DNA from: Meconema thalassinum | Taxonomy: Eukaryota > Arthropoda > Insecta > Orthoptera > Tettigoniidae | NCBI GenBank assembly: GCA_946902985.2 | Contig: OX336398.1 | Location: 236,514,362 to 236,578,361 of the forward strand | Direction of reading: 5' to 3' | DNA: 64,000 nt | Shown here: positions 20,690 to 30,659 of the stretch, one piece after another | How the letters are laid out: each line of letters opens with the position of its first letter | Numbering within the stretch: the stretch's first letter is position 1 | Made by a program: the position numbers and the translations under genes | The notes under the pieces: model-generated | Databases searched by the model: none | Seen by the model: only the letters and a program-made list of their open reading frames with translations | What the model was told of the DNA's origin: nothing

Positions 20690-23620
20690 CACGTGTTGTT
20701 ATTGGTGTATTCTTTGAATACACGGTACCTGAGATATAATTTTTATTGCTCTTTGCATGTTCATTTCTTCCTTCCTCTTTGTCAAACACCAACAGTGATC
20801 ATCTGTTTTCTCCTTGTTGGGCATATCTCTTATGTCTTCATAAGTCTGTTCTAGATATATAACTTCTGTGACCCACCTAGCGTCACCTCGCAGCGAATCT
20901 CTGAAGCTCCTCAACTCTTCCTGGTGCTAGAGGACTTACTTATCCATTTGGTCACCAGATCCTGTTACCATCGCCAGCTATTTTCTCCTTGAGCAAGAGG
21001 ACTACGTCTACGTCTTTACTCACCATGCTGCGCTAGTATCATCTGTTATCAACTCTTAGAAGATCAGCTCAGCAAGAGATTAATTTTCTGTTTTAAAGTT
21101 GGTAATGTTTATATGTTCTCCTTTTGTCTCCTACCCCCCACTCTTTCCCCTTTTCTTGGTCCCTCCGTGCTCCGTTGAGCAGCTCTCACTTCTCAGTCTG
21201 CAGTTGACTCGGTCAGTCAAAGCTCCGCTCGAGCTAGCCTCCTCAAACCAAGAGGCTCACACTCTTCTACGCCATGTTGGCTAAGTAGTCATCAACGGAA
21301 ACTTCGACTTCAACATGAAATCAAGATAAGTACCATTTTAAAAGTTTTAACCTCATCTTCATGGTTTTAACTTCCACGTGCTTTTAATTATAATTTATAG
21401 ACAGTGTGAAATTATTTACTTTGGGGCAAAAATCATTCTTCGTGGGATTTGCCATGTTGAGCTTTTGCTTGTATAAGCCAACCTTACTAAAAAAGAGCTT
21501 TTCTTAAGCTATTCAAATGAGAAATCCTCTCGCTACGTGGGATATTATCTAATACCCGCTGTCTATAATTATAAAGCTTGTTCCTCCGTTGGATTTTCTC
21601 AACCCCATTTTTCTGCTAAGGTCGTTCTGGAACCTTCTAGATCTTGTACTCTATCTGCGAGTCTTGCCGTCAAGTGTTTTTCGCTCACTTGGGACAATGA
21701 TATTTAAAATGAGGAATCTTCCTTACAAATTTTTGCAGTAGCTAACTTTCTTCCACCGCTGGAACCTCTGGAACATTCTATGGCGCATTTAATTGTAAAT
21801 CACAACTTTTTCAAGAAATAGACTCTCACCTATATAGTGCAATCAGTTATTTCCATAATTGCAATAACTTTCTTTTTCATAAACTTTAGTGTTTCTACAG
21901 TGAACTTTGCATCCATCTTCATAGACTACAGTGATAAACAGTGCTTGCTCCACGTTTCTACCGCGTCGCGATCGTCCGGTTATATTAAATACGGCCATGA
22001 ACATTGATCCTATATCCCAATGACCTTTCCTCAACCTTCTACTAACCACCATTATTAATAAAATTGTAACTTTCTATAAGGTGTCACTCACGAAGTGCCC
22101 TTCCAACTTTGCTAGTTTAACATTAATTAAATTCTGCATAATTGCTTGTGTGATACAAGTTTTAAATTCACGTTGTTCCTTTCCCATAATCAGGGAAAAC
22201 AATTCTTTAAACTCTTGAGCGAGTCATGTTCAGGTTTCACGAAATGGAAACTGTCCCATTTGGCTAGTGATTCCTGCTCAAACTTGGGAAGTCTAGAACC
22301 TTCCTTTTCATTTTCTCCAGGTTTCACAGTAAGTGACCTGCCCTCTTTTGTATAATTCTCATATAGTAATTCTGTATAAATATAAGAAGTTGTAGGAACT
22401 TCTATCTTATTTTTCATGTTGTTATTATTGTTATTTTCAAAGTTGTCACTTTCTCTAGAACATTCTCTCCAGAATTTCTTAAGGTGCACTCTTTGTACTC
22501 CAATTCACGTTCAAGCTTTAATTATTTCATTGTTCATTTGTTTAAATCTTATAAAGATTTTAGAAACATGTAAGGTTTGAAACCTTGTAAATTGTCAATT
22601 GCCTGGAGCAACCGTTTAATGTTGAGAGGTCTGCGACCCTATTTGTTAAAAAGTTCAAATGAACTATGTTTGTCAAAATTATATTGCCTAATTGTTAATT
22701 TCCTCAAACTTCTTCTAATTGTAAAATAAACGAATCTTTTCCCTTCGCTTTTTCATTTACGAATATAAAGTTTAGGCAAAATCCTGTCTTCCTTGACTCT
22801 CCTCACTCAATGATATTAAAATCATTAATAGAGCTTTCACCATTTGTTGCATTTGAGCAAGAACTCTTAATTTTCACCTCACTAAAGTTCTTTTTAGCTT
22901 TAATAGCTAATTCTAATTGGCCAGTAAGGCAAGTAAAGCTCGCTAAGCCAGCTACCTGCTTGTGGAGACCCTCTCCGAAAACTTATGGTCAGTTTTCTAA
23001 AAAATAAGTGTTTCTTTTTGTCTAAACTTTTAGCCGGCTCCTCGCTGAGTAAAAGCTTAGCCATTTTCCAATGCAACCATTGGTTCATTTACCAAGATTA
23101 CCCAATAAGGCATAATCTTTTATCATTTTCCTTTTTAGAGACACTTGGTCGCCCTTACAGGAACTCCATAATTTTGGAAATTGAAAATACCAAACCTGAG
23201 TTAAATCATTGGCATTCTTCGAATTACTTTGTAAAACCTAACTTCTTTGAGAAGACATACAGTAAATTTGTTCCTCTCAGTCTTGCCAGACCATCACTCT
23301 TCCCCATAGTAGTTTTATATATGCTTGAGAGGGATTATACGAAAGCCACTCTCTTGCAAACCGCCCAAGTTCTATCTGTGTTTCTCGTCAGCTTAGACCA
23401 AGTCCTTACTCATTTTAGGTATCCGAAAGAGGATTTTCGGTGGCAACCACCTTTAAGTGTGTTTAAAACTAAACTTATTAATTTTGTGGGACTCTCCTCC
23501 TATTTTCTATCCTTTTTTTTTCAATCCAAAACCTACTTCCCTTTTTTTAATCATCTTCCCTTGGTGGGTGGGTTATTCCTCAGCCAATAAACTACCCAGT
23601 TATAAAAGAAACTACAGTAC
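20690..23620. other. Unidentified insert of about 2.9 kb in the Tigger 5' region
   Basis: The block separates the Tigger left end from its transposase leader and accounts for the element's excess length. It is AT-rich with pyrimidine tracts (about 21110-21190). Its longest frame (22985-23590, plus, 201 codons, rich in F, L and S) shows no recognised domain. I could not find convincing terminal repeats, a tRNA primer site or target duplications, so both edges are approximate and the class is unknown. A long 5' region native to this Tigger subfamily is an alternative. Confidence 0.4.
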
Positions 23621-24069
23621 TGTATTTATGTAGTTTCCTCTTTGTCGGCGTAGACAGAGCGGTCGGGTTTCGGTGCTGAAAAAGAACACAGAGTTTTTGT
23701 CTCGTGTGGGACATGCTCTACATTGTTCACACGAAAACAATTCTCATATTCAAACAAATTTATTTTCTTTTGTTTCCGCGATGAAACCGCCGACTCGGCT
23801 GGTAACTTAATCTTTAGCGGCATTGTGAAGGTCAAAAACGACGCAGCTGGAGGAGGAGCGAGATAGAGAGCGAAGGGAACTCCCTCGGATGGCCTTTGTT
23901 ACGCCGCCAGTAAGTAGCGGTCAACAATGTCACTCTGCAAAACTCGGTGTTTTGATTGATATGAGAATTTCTTTCGTGGGAACAATGGACAAGTAAAATG
24001 TCCTCGGTGCCGGTATCTGGTGTGTGCTGTTGAACAGTAGTTTTATCATTTAGTTGCTTTCGATTAGCC

Positions 24070-25605
24070 ATGGAGAACACAAAAAGGAAAAGTTTTACAC
24101 AACATGAGAAAGTAAAATTCATACGAGAAGTGGACGCTAATCCGCACAAAACAAAAACTGAAATTGCTTCAGACTTAGGGATTGCTTATACCACGCTATG
24201 TACAGTCATCAGTAAAAAAAAAAACGCTATTTTGGAAGAGTTTTTAAAACTGGGTTCGAAATCAGCAAAGCGCAGCCGTCAGCAAGAAGGGAGGTACGTA
24301 GATTTGGAGAAAGCACTTTTCACATGGTTCCAGCAAAAGCAGGCTGCAGCTCTATCAATTAGTGGCGACATGCTGAAGGCAAAGGCGATAGATTTAGCTA
24401 AAATTATGAGTATCACTGCTGATTTCAAGGCTTCGTCAGGATGGTTGCAAGGATTTAAAGATCGTCATGGAATCACAGGGAGAACAATTTGCGGTGACTC
24501 AAAAGCTGTGGACAACGTCACGGTGCAAAACTGGAAAGAAGAGGTTCTGCCGGGTATCATAAGCTATTACCAGCCTACAAACATCTACAATTGTGATGAG
24601 ACCGGCTTATTCTATAGTCTCCTTCCTAATAAAACATTAGCTGAAAAATGTGACTCCTGCCATGGAGGGAAGAAAAGTAAAATTCGAGTAACAGTTCTTC
24701 TTGCCACCAATGCAGATGGATCGGACAAACTTCCTCCACTTGTGATAGGAAAATAGAAGAATCCGAGGTGTTTTAAGGGTGCGAAAACAAAACCTACGGA
24801 ATATGAATCCAACAGAAATTCTTGGATGAATATGCTTCTAATGGAACAGTGGTTGAAAAAACTGGACATTAAAATGAAAAAGAAACAAGAAAATTCTTCT
24901 TCTTATGGATAGATGTGCAGCACATCCACCTCAAATCGTTCAGTCGAATGTCCGAGTGGAACTTTTCCCTCCTAACTGTACCAGTGTTCTACAACAACTT
25001 GATTTGGGCATCATTGCAAATTTCAAAGTGCATTATAAAAGAATGCTGGTTCAAAACATTTAATAACACTGAGTGATGCAGGAAATGAAACTCTCTCCAT
25101 TAATTTACTACTAGCCATGGACTTTATTTTGGCTGCCTGGAAGCAGGTATCATCCTCCACAATCAGCAACTGTTTCCGCAAAGCTGGTGTCTTACTGGAA
25201 GAGGCTTCCTCTAATGATGATTATGGGGACGAAATTATGTCTGGCATTGAGCTAACGCTACGGGAGGGTGCAGATTTCGATGATAATCTGGCTGTATGTG
25301 GGGAACAAAGGAATGCAGAGATTATTGCTGATGCATGCCAACAACGCGGTGGTGACGGACCAGCTACAAGCAATAGTGACAATGATGGAGATGGAGATGA
25401 CGACTTGAATCTTGAAACACCTGAACTAAGTGAAGTGTTAAGTGCAATCGCTGTGTGTAGGCGTTACATCAGTGTGAAAAGTTGTAGTGAAAATGCTTTG
25501 AATTCATTACTACGTTTGCAAAAGGAGGTTTATACACTTAATGCAAGAAAAGTGAAACAAGCTGAACTATCTTTTTTCTTTAAGGCTGGACCAAGTTCAA
25601 AATAA
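24070..25605 (+). pseudogene. Tigger/pogo transposase (CENP-B-like), disabled
   Basis: The N-terminal helix-turn-helix is KRKSFTQHEKVKFIREVDAN followed by EIASDLGIAYTTLCTVISKK. A CENPB-type second HTH includes KALFTWFQQKQAAALSISGD and SSGWLQGFKDRHGI. The DDE catalytic domain has NIYNCDETGLFY (first Asp at 24595), then in a shifted frame KILLLMDRCAAHP (second Asp) and SVLQQLDLGIIANFK (third Asp). The C-terminal tail 25117-25605 begins MDFILAAWKQVSSSTISNCF and has an acidic SDNDGDGDDD stretch. Breaks: TAG at 24754-24756 where the family normally continues GK-KNPRCFK, and a frameshift near 24890. All three catalytic acids survive as codons, so decay is moderate. Family role: cut-and-paste transposition into TA. 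Confidence 0.88.
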
Positions 25606-26869
25606 TACAGTACTATATTTTCTGTCTTAATGTATGTATTGTTTGCTAGGATTTACACATGTAGGTCTATTCCATTGGTTTTTCAGTAAATATGTAATGT
25701 GTTGTGCAAGTCTGATTTCTAAGTAATACTGAGTTATGAGTAGTTTTTTTTTCTTCCCCTTGATCTACGTATAAGTCAGGTTCAACTGTATATTTACTTC
25801 ATTCGGAGGTTCTAGATGCAGCTAACCATTCCACAATTGCAATACTTTTTGACAATGCCATGAAGCTTTTGTGGGATGGTGAAGTTAAGCGAGAACGAAT
25901 CTTGCTGTTACTAACCGATGCTGCACCAAACATGGTGAAAGCAGCAAGGTCCATTTAACGTGTCTGGCTCACGGATTGCACAGAGTTGTTTCCTAATGTT
26001 GACCGGTTAATATCAAACGTCAAGAAAATATTTGTGAAGGCTCCACTGAGGTTGGCAAAATTCGCTTCCTCTTCGTCCTCAGCCAGTGCTCACCCGATGG
26101 GGAACGTGGTTTAACGCAGTAGAGTACTACTGTGGACACTACGAAACTGTGCAAGAAATTGTCTCTACTTTTGACAGTAGTGAGGCATTGTCAATAAAAA
26201 TTGCACAGGAACTGTTTATCAATGATTTGTCGGGACAAATTATAGAGATCTATCGAAAACTATCTCTCGCCTAGAAACTGCTGGTTTAGAATTATGTGAG
26301 AGTTTGGGAATAGTAAAGGACATGGTATCCAAAGTAGAACAAGCAAGAGGTACAATGTCAGTTGCAGTGAAGAACAAACTTAGTAAGGTGCTGAGTGCAA
26401 ATGAAGGATATGCAACAATGTGCAGAATTGGTGCCATTTTAGAGGGTAATGGATCTGGTTTAAGCGAAAACGACCCAGAGGTAAGCAGCAGTGAACTATG
26501 TTTAAATACGCTCCTATGACATCGTGTGACGTAGAATCAAGCTTCTCCCAGTACAAAAAAAAATACTGAGCGACTTTCGAAGATTTCTTTTCGACAGCCT
26601 GAGAATGCACATGGTCGCGATGTGCAATGCTGGCAAAGAAGACTAAGAGGCGTGTACGATTATGAACTCAATAAACTTCCTGTTAGGCACTGTCTTCTAA
26701 TTTACGCCGACAGGAAAACAGAGTAAGAACTGCGTATCAAGGCTATGATACTGAATAAATGTTGAAAATTTTAATGTACTATAGCTCTGTCAGTTTGTAT
26801 GGTTAAATGTGTGTGGTGTATTATCGCTGATCACGTTTTAGCACTCTACCTATCCCAAAAATTGATATC

Positions 26870-27005
26870 ATATTTCATAGATTTTTAGGTCATATTTAGC
26901 TAGTTTTTAGGGCATATTTAGCTAGTTTTAGGTCATATTTAGTTAGTTTTTAGGGCATATTTAGCTAGCTTTTAAGTCATATTTAGCTAGTTTTTAGGTC
27001 TTAAA
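26870..27005. repeat. Subterminal tandem repeats of the hAT element
   Basis: Roughly six units of about 20-22 bp read TTTTTAGGTCATATTTAGCT or GGGCATATTTAGCTAG. Related GGTCATATTTGG motifs occur near the left terminus (15818-15872) in the same orientation. Subterminal motif clusters are usual transposase binding sites in hAT elements; that role here is inference. Confidence 0.65.
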
Positions 27006-27026
27006 CTTCCGAACCCTAATTATTAT

Positions 27027-27590
27027 TAATAGTATTATTTTTGAAATAACTAACACTCAAATGAATTTGTGTTTAATATCTAACCTAACATTCATTTCAA
27101 CAAATATTCTCAATGGTTAAAATAGTTCTTTCCTCACTAAATCGTGAAACTTATGTTGTCCCCAGACACATTTAATCATACAAACTGACAGAGAGCTATA
27201 GTACATTAAAATGTTCAACATTCATTCAGTATCATAGCCTTGATATGCAGTTCTTGCTCTGTTTTCTTGTCGGCTTAAGTTAGAAGACAGTGCCTAACAG
27301 GAGCATTGTTTCCTTGATTTCAGAACTTCAACTAATCAATCTCGAGAAGGGACTTATGAAACATTTATATTTAAGATATATTATTTTCTATCAAATGACT
27401 GATAGTGGGGCTATTTATATTAATTTTAAAGTAAATATTTTTTTTAATATCTCATTAGCAGAATTTTGTTGGTATTTAGCATTTTAGGGTGAAAATAACA
27501 CATTAAGCAAAATACCTTTATTCAATGTCGACAAAAGTTGCATGTTTGGGACGTATAATGTGATAACCTTAGCGTTTTATATATATATAT
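27027..27590. other. Intronic sequence, no gene seen
   Basis: AT-rich sequence between the hAT and a SINE. 27176-27290 resembles, in reverse, the hAT 3' region around 26680-26800 (GACAGTGCCTAACAG and GAATGTTGAACATTTTAATGTACTATAG-type matches), so it is likely an inverted fragment of the same element. A short (TA)n run is at 27579-27592. Confidence 0.5.
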
Positions 27591-27593
27591 ATT

Positions 27594-27918
27594 GCCGGCC
27601 CCGTGGTGTTGGGGTAGCGCGCCTGCCTCTCACCTGGAGGCCCCGGGTTCGATCCCCGGCTCCGTCAGGGATTTTAAAACTGACGTGAGGGTTGGAACGG
27701 GGTGCACTCAGCCTCGTGAGGACAATTGAGTAGCTGTCTGACAGTGAGACAGCGCCCCGATCACGAATACCAAGATTAACGGCCGAGGGGACCCGACGCG
27801 CTGATCACGCGTCACCCCAATATCTGCAGGCCAAATGGCTGGGCAGCGGTCGCTTGGTCGGCCTTAGCCCGTCATGGGCTGGATAGTGCCAGGGGTTGAT
27901 TTTTTGATTTGATTTGAT
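27594..27918 (+). repeat. tRNA-derived SINE, family E
   Basis: The head GCCGGCCCCGTGGTGTTGGG holds box A (GTGGTGTTGGGGTAGCGCGC), and CCCCGGGTTCGATCCCCGGC is a perfect box B. The body includes TTAACGGCCGAGGGGACCCG and CTGCAGGCCAAATGGCTGGG, ending in GATTTGATTTGAT. A second copy is at 36255-36560. Confidence 0.85.
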
Positions 27919-28105
27919 ATATATATATTGGAAAGCTCTCTGCTTCCAGCACAAATCTACTCGCATCAAGCAAGTGGTTAAGAAGAATTGGTAGACCAAA
28001 GAAGAGATGGGTGTACCGAATAAATGCTGATGATGGCAGGGTCAGGAATGAAACCTAACATTGTATTCTGTATCTCTCTCTGGTTCAGTCCTATGCCAAG
28101 CTTAC

Positions 28106-28328
28106 CTTGCAGGGGTACCACCACAAACACTGCCGCTATCCCCACGAAGGCAGGCCAGCCAATCTCCACCCACATCATGTAGGCGATGATGATAGCGATG
28201 ACGGGAGATGACCACAGGTAGTGCACGAACATGGTGACCATATCAAACCTGCTAACATCGTTGGACAGAAGATTCACAACCTGGCCGGCAGCCGTCTCTC
28301 CCAACGCCGTCCGACTCAGACGCAGCGA
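28106..28328 (-). CDS. ABCC4/MRP4-type ABC transporter, exon (TMD1)
   Basis: The 223-bp minus-strand exon runs from acceptor CTGTTCCAG (ending at 28329) to donor GTAAG (28105-28101). It reads SLRLSRTALGETAAGQVVNL, LSNDVSRFDMVTMFVHYLW, then a transmembrane stretch to VVVPLQ plus one base. The GQVVNLLSNDVSRFD segment is the first intracellular loop of ABCC-family transmembrane domain 1, and the following hydrophobic residues form two helices. The exon ends after one base of a codon, which the exon at 7056-6900 completes as Ala in the correct family order, so both belong to one gene. Upstream exons should lie at higher coordinates but none was recognised up to 64000. No frame damage is seen. Expected location is the plasma membrane. 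Confidence 0.9.
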
Positions 28329-29258
28329 CTGGAACAGATACTCTCATCACATTTCTACCAAGACAGTAATAGTTGGCAAGGAGGTCAAATAGTACAACTT
28401 GAGACGAAGAGTAAGGGAACCCTATAACATACACTCATCTCAAAAGAAAGGGTTGTATAGTAGAGATACAAAGATAAATCTTTTCAATTTTCCACCATGT
28501 CAATACTTAAATTATTTTTAAAATTTACAAACAGGAGTATATGCAGGGTGTCCAGCCAAAATGGGATTTTCAATTCAAGGTTTTTTCAAGGCTCAAAAAA
28601 CATGATTTTCAAGGTTTTTTCCCCTTCTTAAAAAAAAAACAAGAAAGAAGAATAGACTAAGTTACTGTAAGTGAATTTCTAGGTGTGGGTGCTAAAAAGA
28701 AACAAATTATTATAATATTAGACTAATTAATTGTAAATTGAAGAGAATAAAAAATATTTTGCTAAGCAAAACACAGAATAATTAAGGGACTCTTACAACA
28801 CAACTAAAGGTATTTTTTCCTACCAAAAAAAAAAGAAGGGGGGATTCTCGGCAAGATTTTTTGAAACTGCATCATGCGCATTTCTTAATAGCTGTTGCTA
28901 CAGTAATTCCATTTAGTGAAGAATCACTTCTATGCAAAGTTCATTAAAAGTGGATTTCAAGTGATTTCTTGCTTAATGTTGTGAGTTAGCTTGGTGAGTG
29001 AGAGATAGAAGTAAGCTGTTAGGTAAAAAATCAGTTATATTTCCAGAAAGAAAATATAATCAGTCTTTCATAGTTACACAACAATTAAAAGGAATGAAAA
29101 AATAAATCTCTTGTACATCTTGGTACGAAGGCAAACTTAAAGTAAACTCATTTGAGAACAAAATTCCTTACATTCTACAAACAGAGCAAGAGGACAAAAA
29201 AGATGGCTTTTTGTCACCGTAAATCACATTATTAGGTAACTACATACTTAAATTAGCA

Positions 29259-29552
29259 TTACGAATACTGGTGATTCACCGTAAAAACTAGATTTTGGCG
29301 TACCAAGACGTTCGAATATTTCAGTTCCTTTACTTGGTCATCGATTTGTGCTGCTTGCTTAGCAGGATCAGTTAGCAAAGCTGCCTTCTTTGTGATTAAT
29401 TCTTTGATCATTTCTGCCTTCTGTTTTTTATCAGCTAATATTGTAAATTCGGCCCCACAAATGAGGGTTAGAGCGGACTCTAATGAGGGTGATACGGTGG
29501 AGAGGTACCTCATCCAGTCTAAAAGCTCTCTTTGCGAGACCCGGAGTGCCAA
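29259..29552 (-). pseudogene. 97-codon open frame of unknown origin
   Basis: The frame starts MALRVSQRELLDWMRYLSTV and continues with LICGAEFTILADKKQKAEMI and a Lys/Ala-rich helical stretch. The composition (amphipathic, coiled-coil-like, few low-complexity runs) looks more protein-like than neighbouring chance frames, but I do not recognise the family. It lies inside the second hAT-type element, so it may be a remnant of its transposase or a captured fragment. Confidence 0.3.
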
Positions 29553-29926
29553 GTTTCACTAAAACGACTAAACGATTGAAGCACATCGCTAACTGAATAT
29601 TGCCGTGTTGCCAGATTTTGCGACTACTGAAAATTCAACGGCGGCTAACTCGAGAACTATTTGCGATAAACTAGCATATATTGAATGTTAAGGATCACCC
29701 TCGAGCTGAGCCCGAGCAATCCATTGAGGGTGTATTCGACTAGGTTATCTTTATTGGGTAAAAAAGGTAACTGCGGTTTTTGATTAAGTCGCGAAATCTG
29801 GCAACACTTCCGCTTACCTTCGTCGCAAGGGTTTCAAATTTTTCACCGACTACCAGAACAGGGGCTATAGAATATTAAGCCAGCTACTCTGTGCCAATAT
29901 AAATACCACGCGCTGTAATCTCAGGC

Positions 29927-30118
29927 GTCCCCTGGTATGTTCGCAATGCACAACTGCACATGGAATACAATCTCGCTACCATCCAGGAGCGAATTCGAGG
30001 ACAGGCAGCAAAATTCTACACAACAGCTACTCGCAATCGCAACCCTCTCATAAACAGATTGGGTGATTACCGAGCTAGGGGGAACCGCCACAAGCGCCCC
30101 CGTATCCTTATCGAATAA
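29927..30118 (+). pseudogene. Jockey-type LINE, C-terminal end
   Basis: The frame reads VPWYVRNAQLHMEYNLATIQ, then GQAAKFYTTATRNRNPLINR and a basic tail before TAA (30116-30118). PWYVRN...L...L...TI is the closing motif of Jockey-clade reverse transcriptases. Only the last 63 residues and perhaps a 3' UTR remain. It lies within the second hAT-type element, so the LINE either inserted there or was carried along. Confidence 0.65.
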
Positions 30119-30659
30119 CCCTTACATGCTACTAGAGCACTTAAACTCAACATGCTACCTAGCACTTTTACTTTCACTTTCAAATTCAATATCTTCCCTC
30201 TCTGACTTTCTCTTTTGAAATACTACTTTTACTATCCTTGACTATCTTCTGTCTTCCTAATGCTTAAATGCACTAGGCCATATCCTGGCCAATTAGATTC
30301 AAGGTAATCACCCAAACCCCCTCAACCAAATGCTGTCGGTCGAAATTTCCTGATATGACTCTTGGCAGGTCATAGTAGCACGCAACGAAGTCGGCTACGC
30401 TTGCTTTGGTCAGGTCAGGTCGGATAGGAGTCTCTTGTATCGAACAGCGTCAAGTCTTGTATCGAACAGCGAACAATAAACATCGCATACAGCCAGACCA
30501 ACTAACAGTCTACACATTGCTAGCTGACCAAGTCACGCGTGTCACCTAAAGATTGAAATGTCCTTTTCCAGGTTTTTGGGGGCGATTCAAGGTTTTATCA
30601 AGGTTTGTTTTCATTCAAGGTTTCTTCCATGTTTTCAGGGTCGCTGGACACCCTGGGTA

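Larger units (their letters stand above)
20498..25788 (+). mobile_element. Tigger/pogo-type DNA transposon inside the hAT
   Basis: The left end begins CAGTTGAACCTGCTTTATACG; the right end in reverse begins CAGTTGAACCTGACTTATACG. Each is flanked by TA (20496-20497, 25789-25790), the pogo target. Excision rejoins the hAT frame as GDVYLLHSEV. The transposase lies at 24070-25605. The element is 5.3 kb against a usual 2.4 kb for Tigger; the surplus lies in a non-coding block of about 2.9 kb between about 20690 and 23620. Confidence 0.9.
19482..26645 (+). pseudogene. hAT transposase, broken into segments by nested elements
   Basis: Segment 1 (19482-19578) starts MPKVKCSEAVKF and runs into DGTILF. 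Segment 2 (from 20052) resumes with CKACEVKV, completing a BED-type zinc-finger region. It continues, with several stops and shifts, through STNIPLNKVNNEHFRKFLT and VGNNSVWVSVDETTDVCGRY to the Tigger insertion at 20497. Segment 3 (from 25791) continues in frame with YLLHSEVLDAANHSTIAILF, then LLLLTDAAPNMVKAAR, KKIFVKAPLRLAKFA and, near 26515-26640, MTSCDV-SFSQYKKILSDFRR. The last is the C-terminal hAT dimerisation region. Motif order is that of hAT transposases (cut-and-paste DNA integrases of the nucleus). It is inactive through stops at about 19513 and 25957, among others, plus the inserts. Confidence 0.85.
15658..27026 (+). mobile_element. hAT-superfamily DNA transposon, expanded by nested insertions
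   Basis: Left terminus TAAGGTTCGGATGTTAAGG (from 15666) and right terminus, in reverse, TAGGGTTCGGAAGTTTAAG (to 27018) form an imperfect inverted repeat. Both are flanked by the 8-bp direct repeat ATTATTAT (15658-15665, 27019-27026), the length expected for hAT; the motif is low-complexity, so chance contributes. Subtracting the three dated inserts (LINE, hammerhead element, Tigger) with their target copies leaves about 2.4 kb, a normal autonomous hAT size. The transposase remains recognisable in pieces. GGTCATATTTGG-like repeats lie near the left end and GGTCATATTTAGCTAG repeats near the right. Confidence 0.82.
28544..30655. mobile_element. Second hAT-type element with CAGGGTGTCCAGC ends
   Basis: CAGGGTGTCCAGC at 28544 is mirrored by GCTGGACACCCTG ending at 30655. 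Flanking octamers AGTATATG and GGTACATG match at 6 of 8 positions, consistent with an old 8-bp duplication. Subterminal CAAGGTTTT motifs recur at both ends. No transposase was recognised. The 2.1-kb interior holds an unknown 97-codon frame and a LINE 3' end, so it is non-autonomous and itself invaded. It sits just 5' (minus sense) of the transporter exon. Confidence 0.65.

Noticed and set aside
27594..27680. True tRNA gene
   Set aside because: Box A and box B are good, but no acceptor or anticodon stems fold and a SINE body follows; the same holds for the other SINE heads.
28027..28060. Second hammerhead candidate (CTGATGA ... GAAAC)
   Set aside because: The intervening bases do not form stem II, and no stem I or III partner exists.
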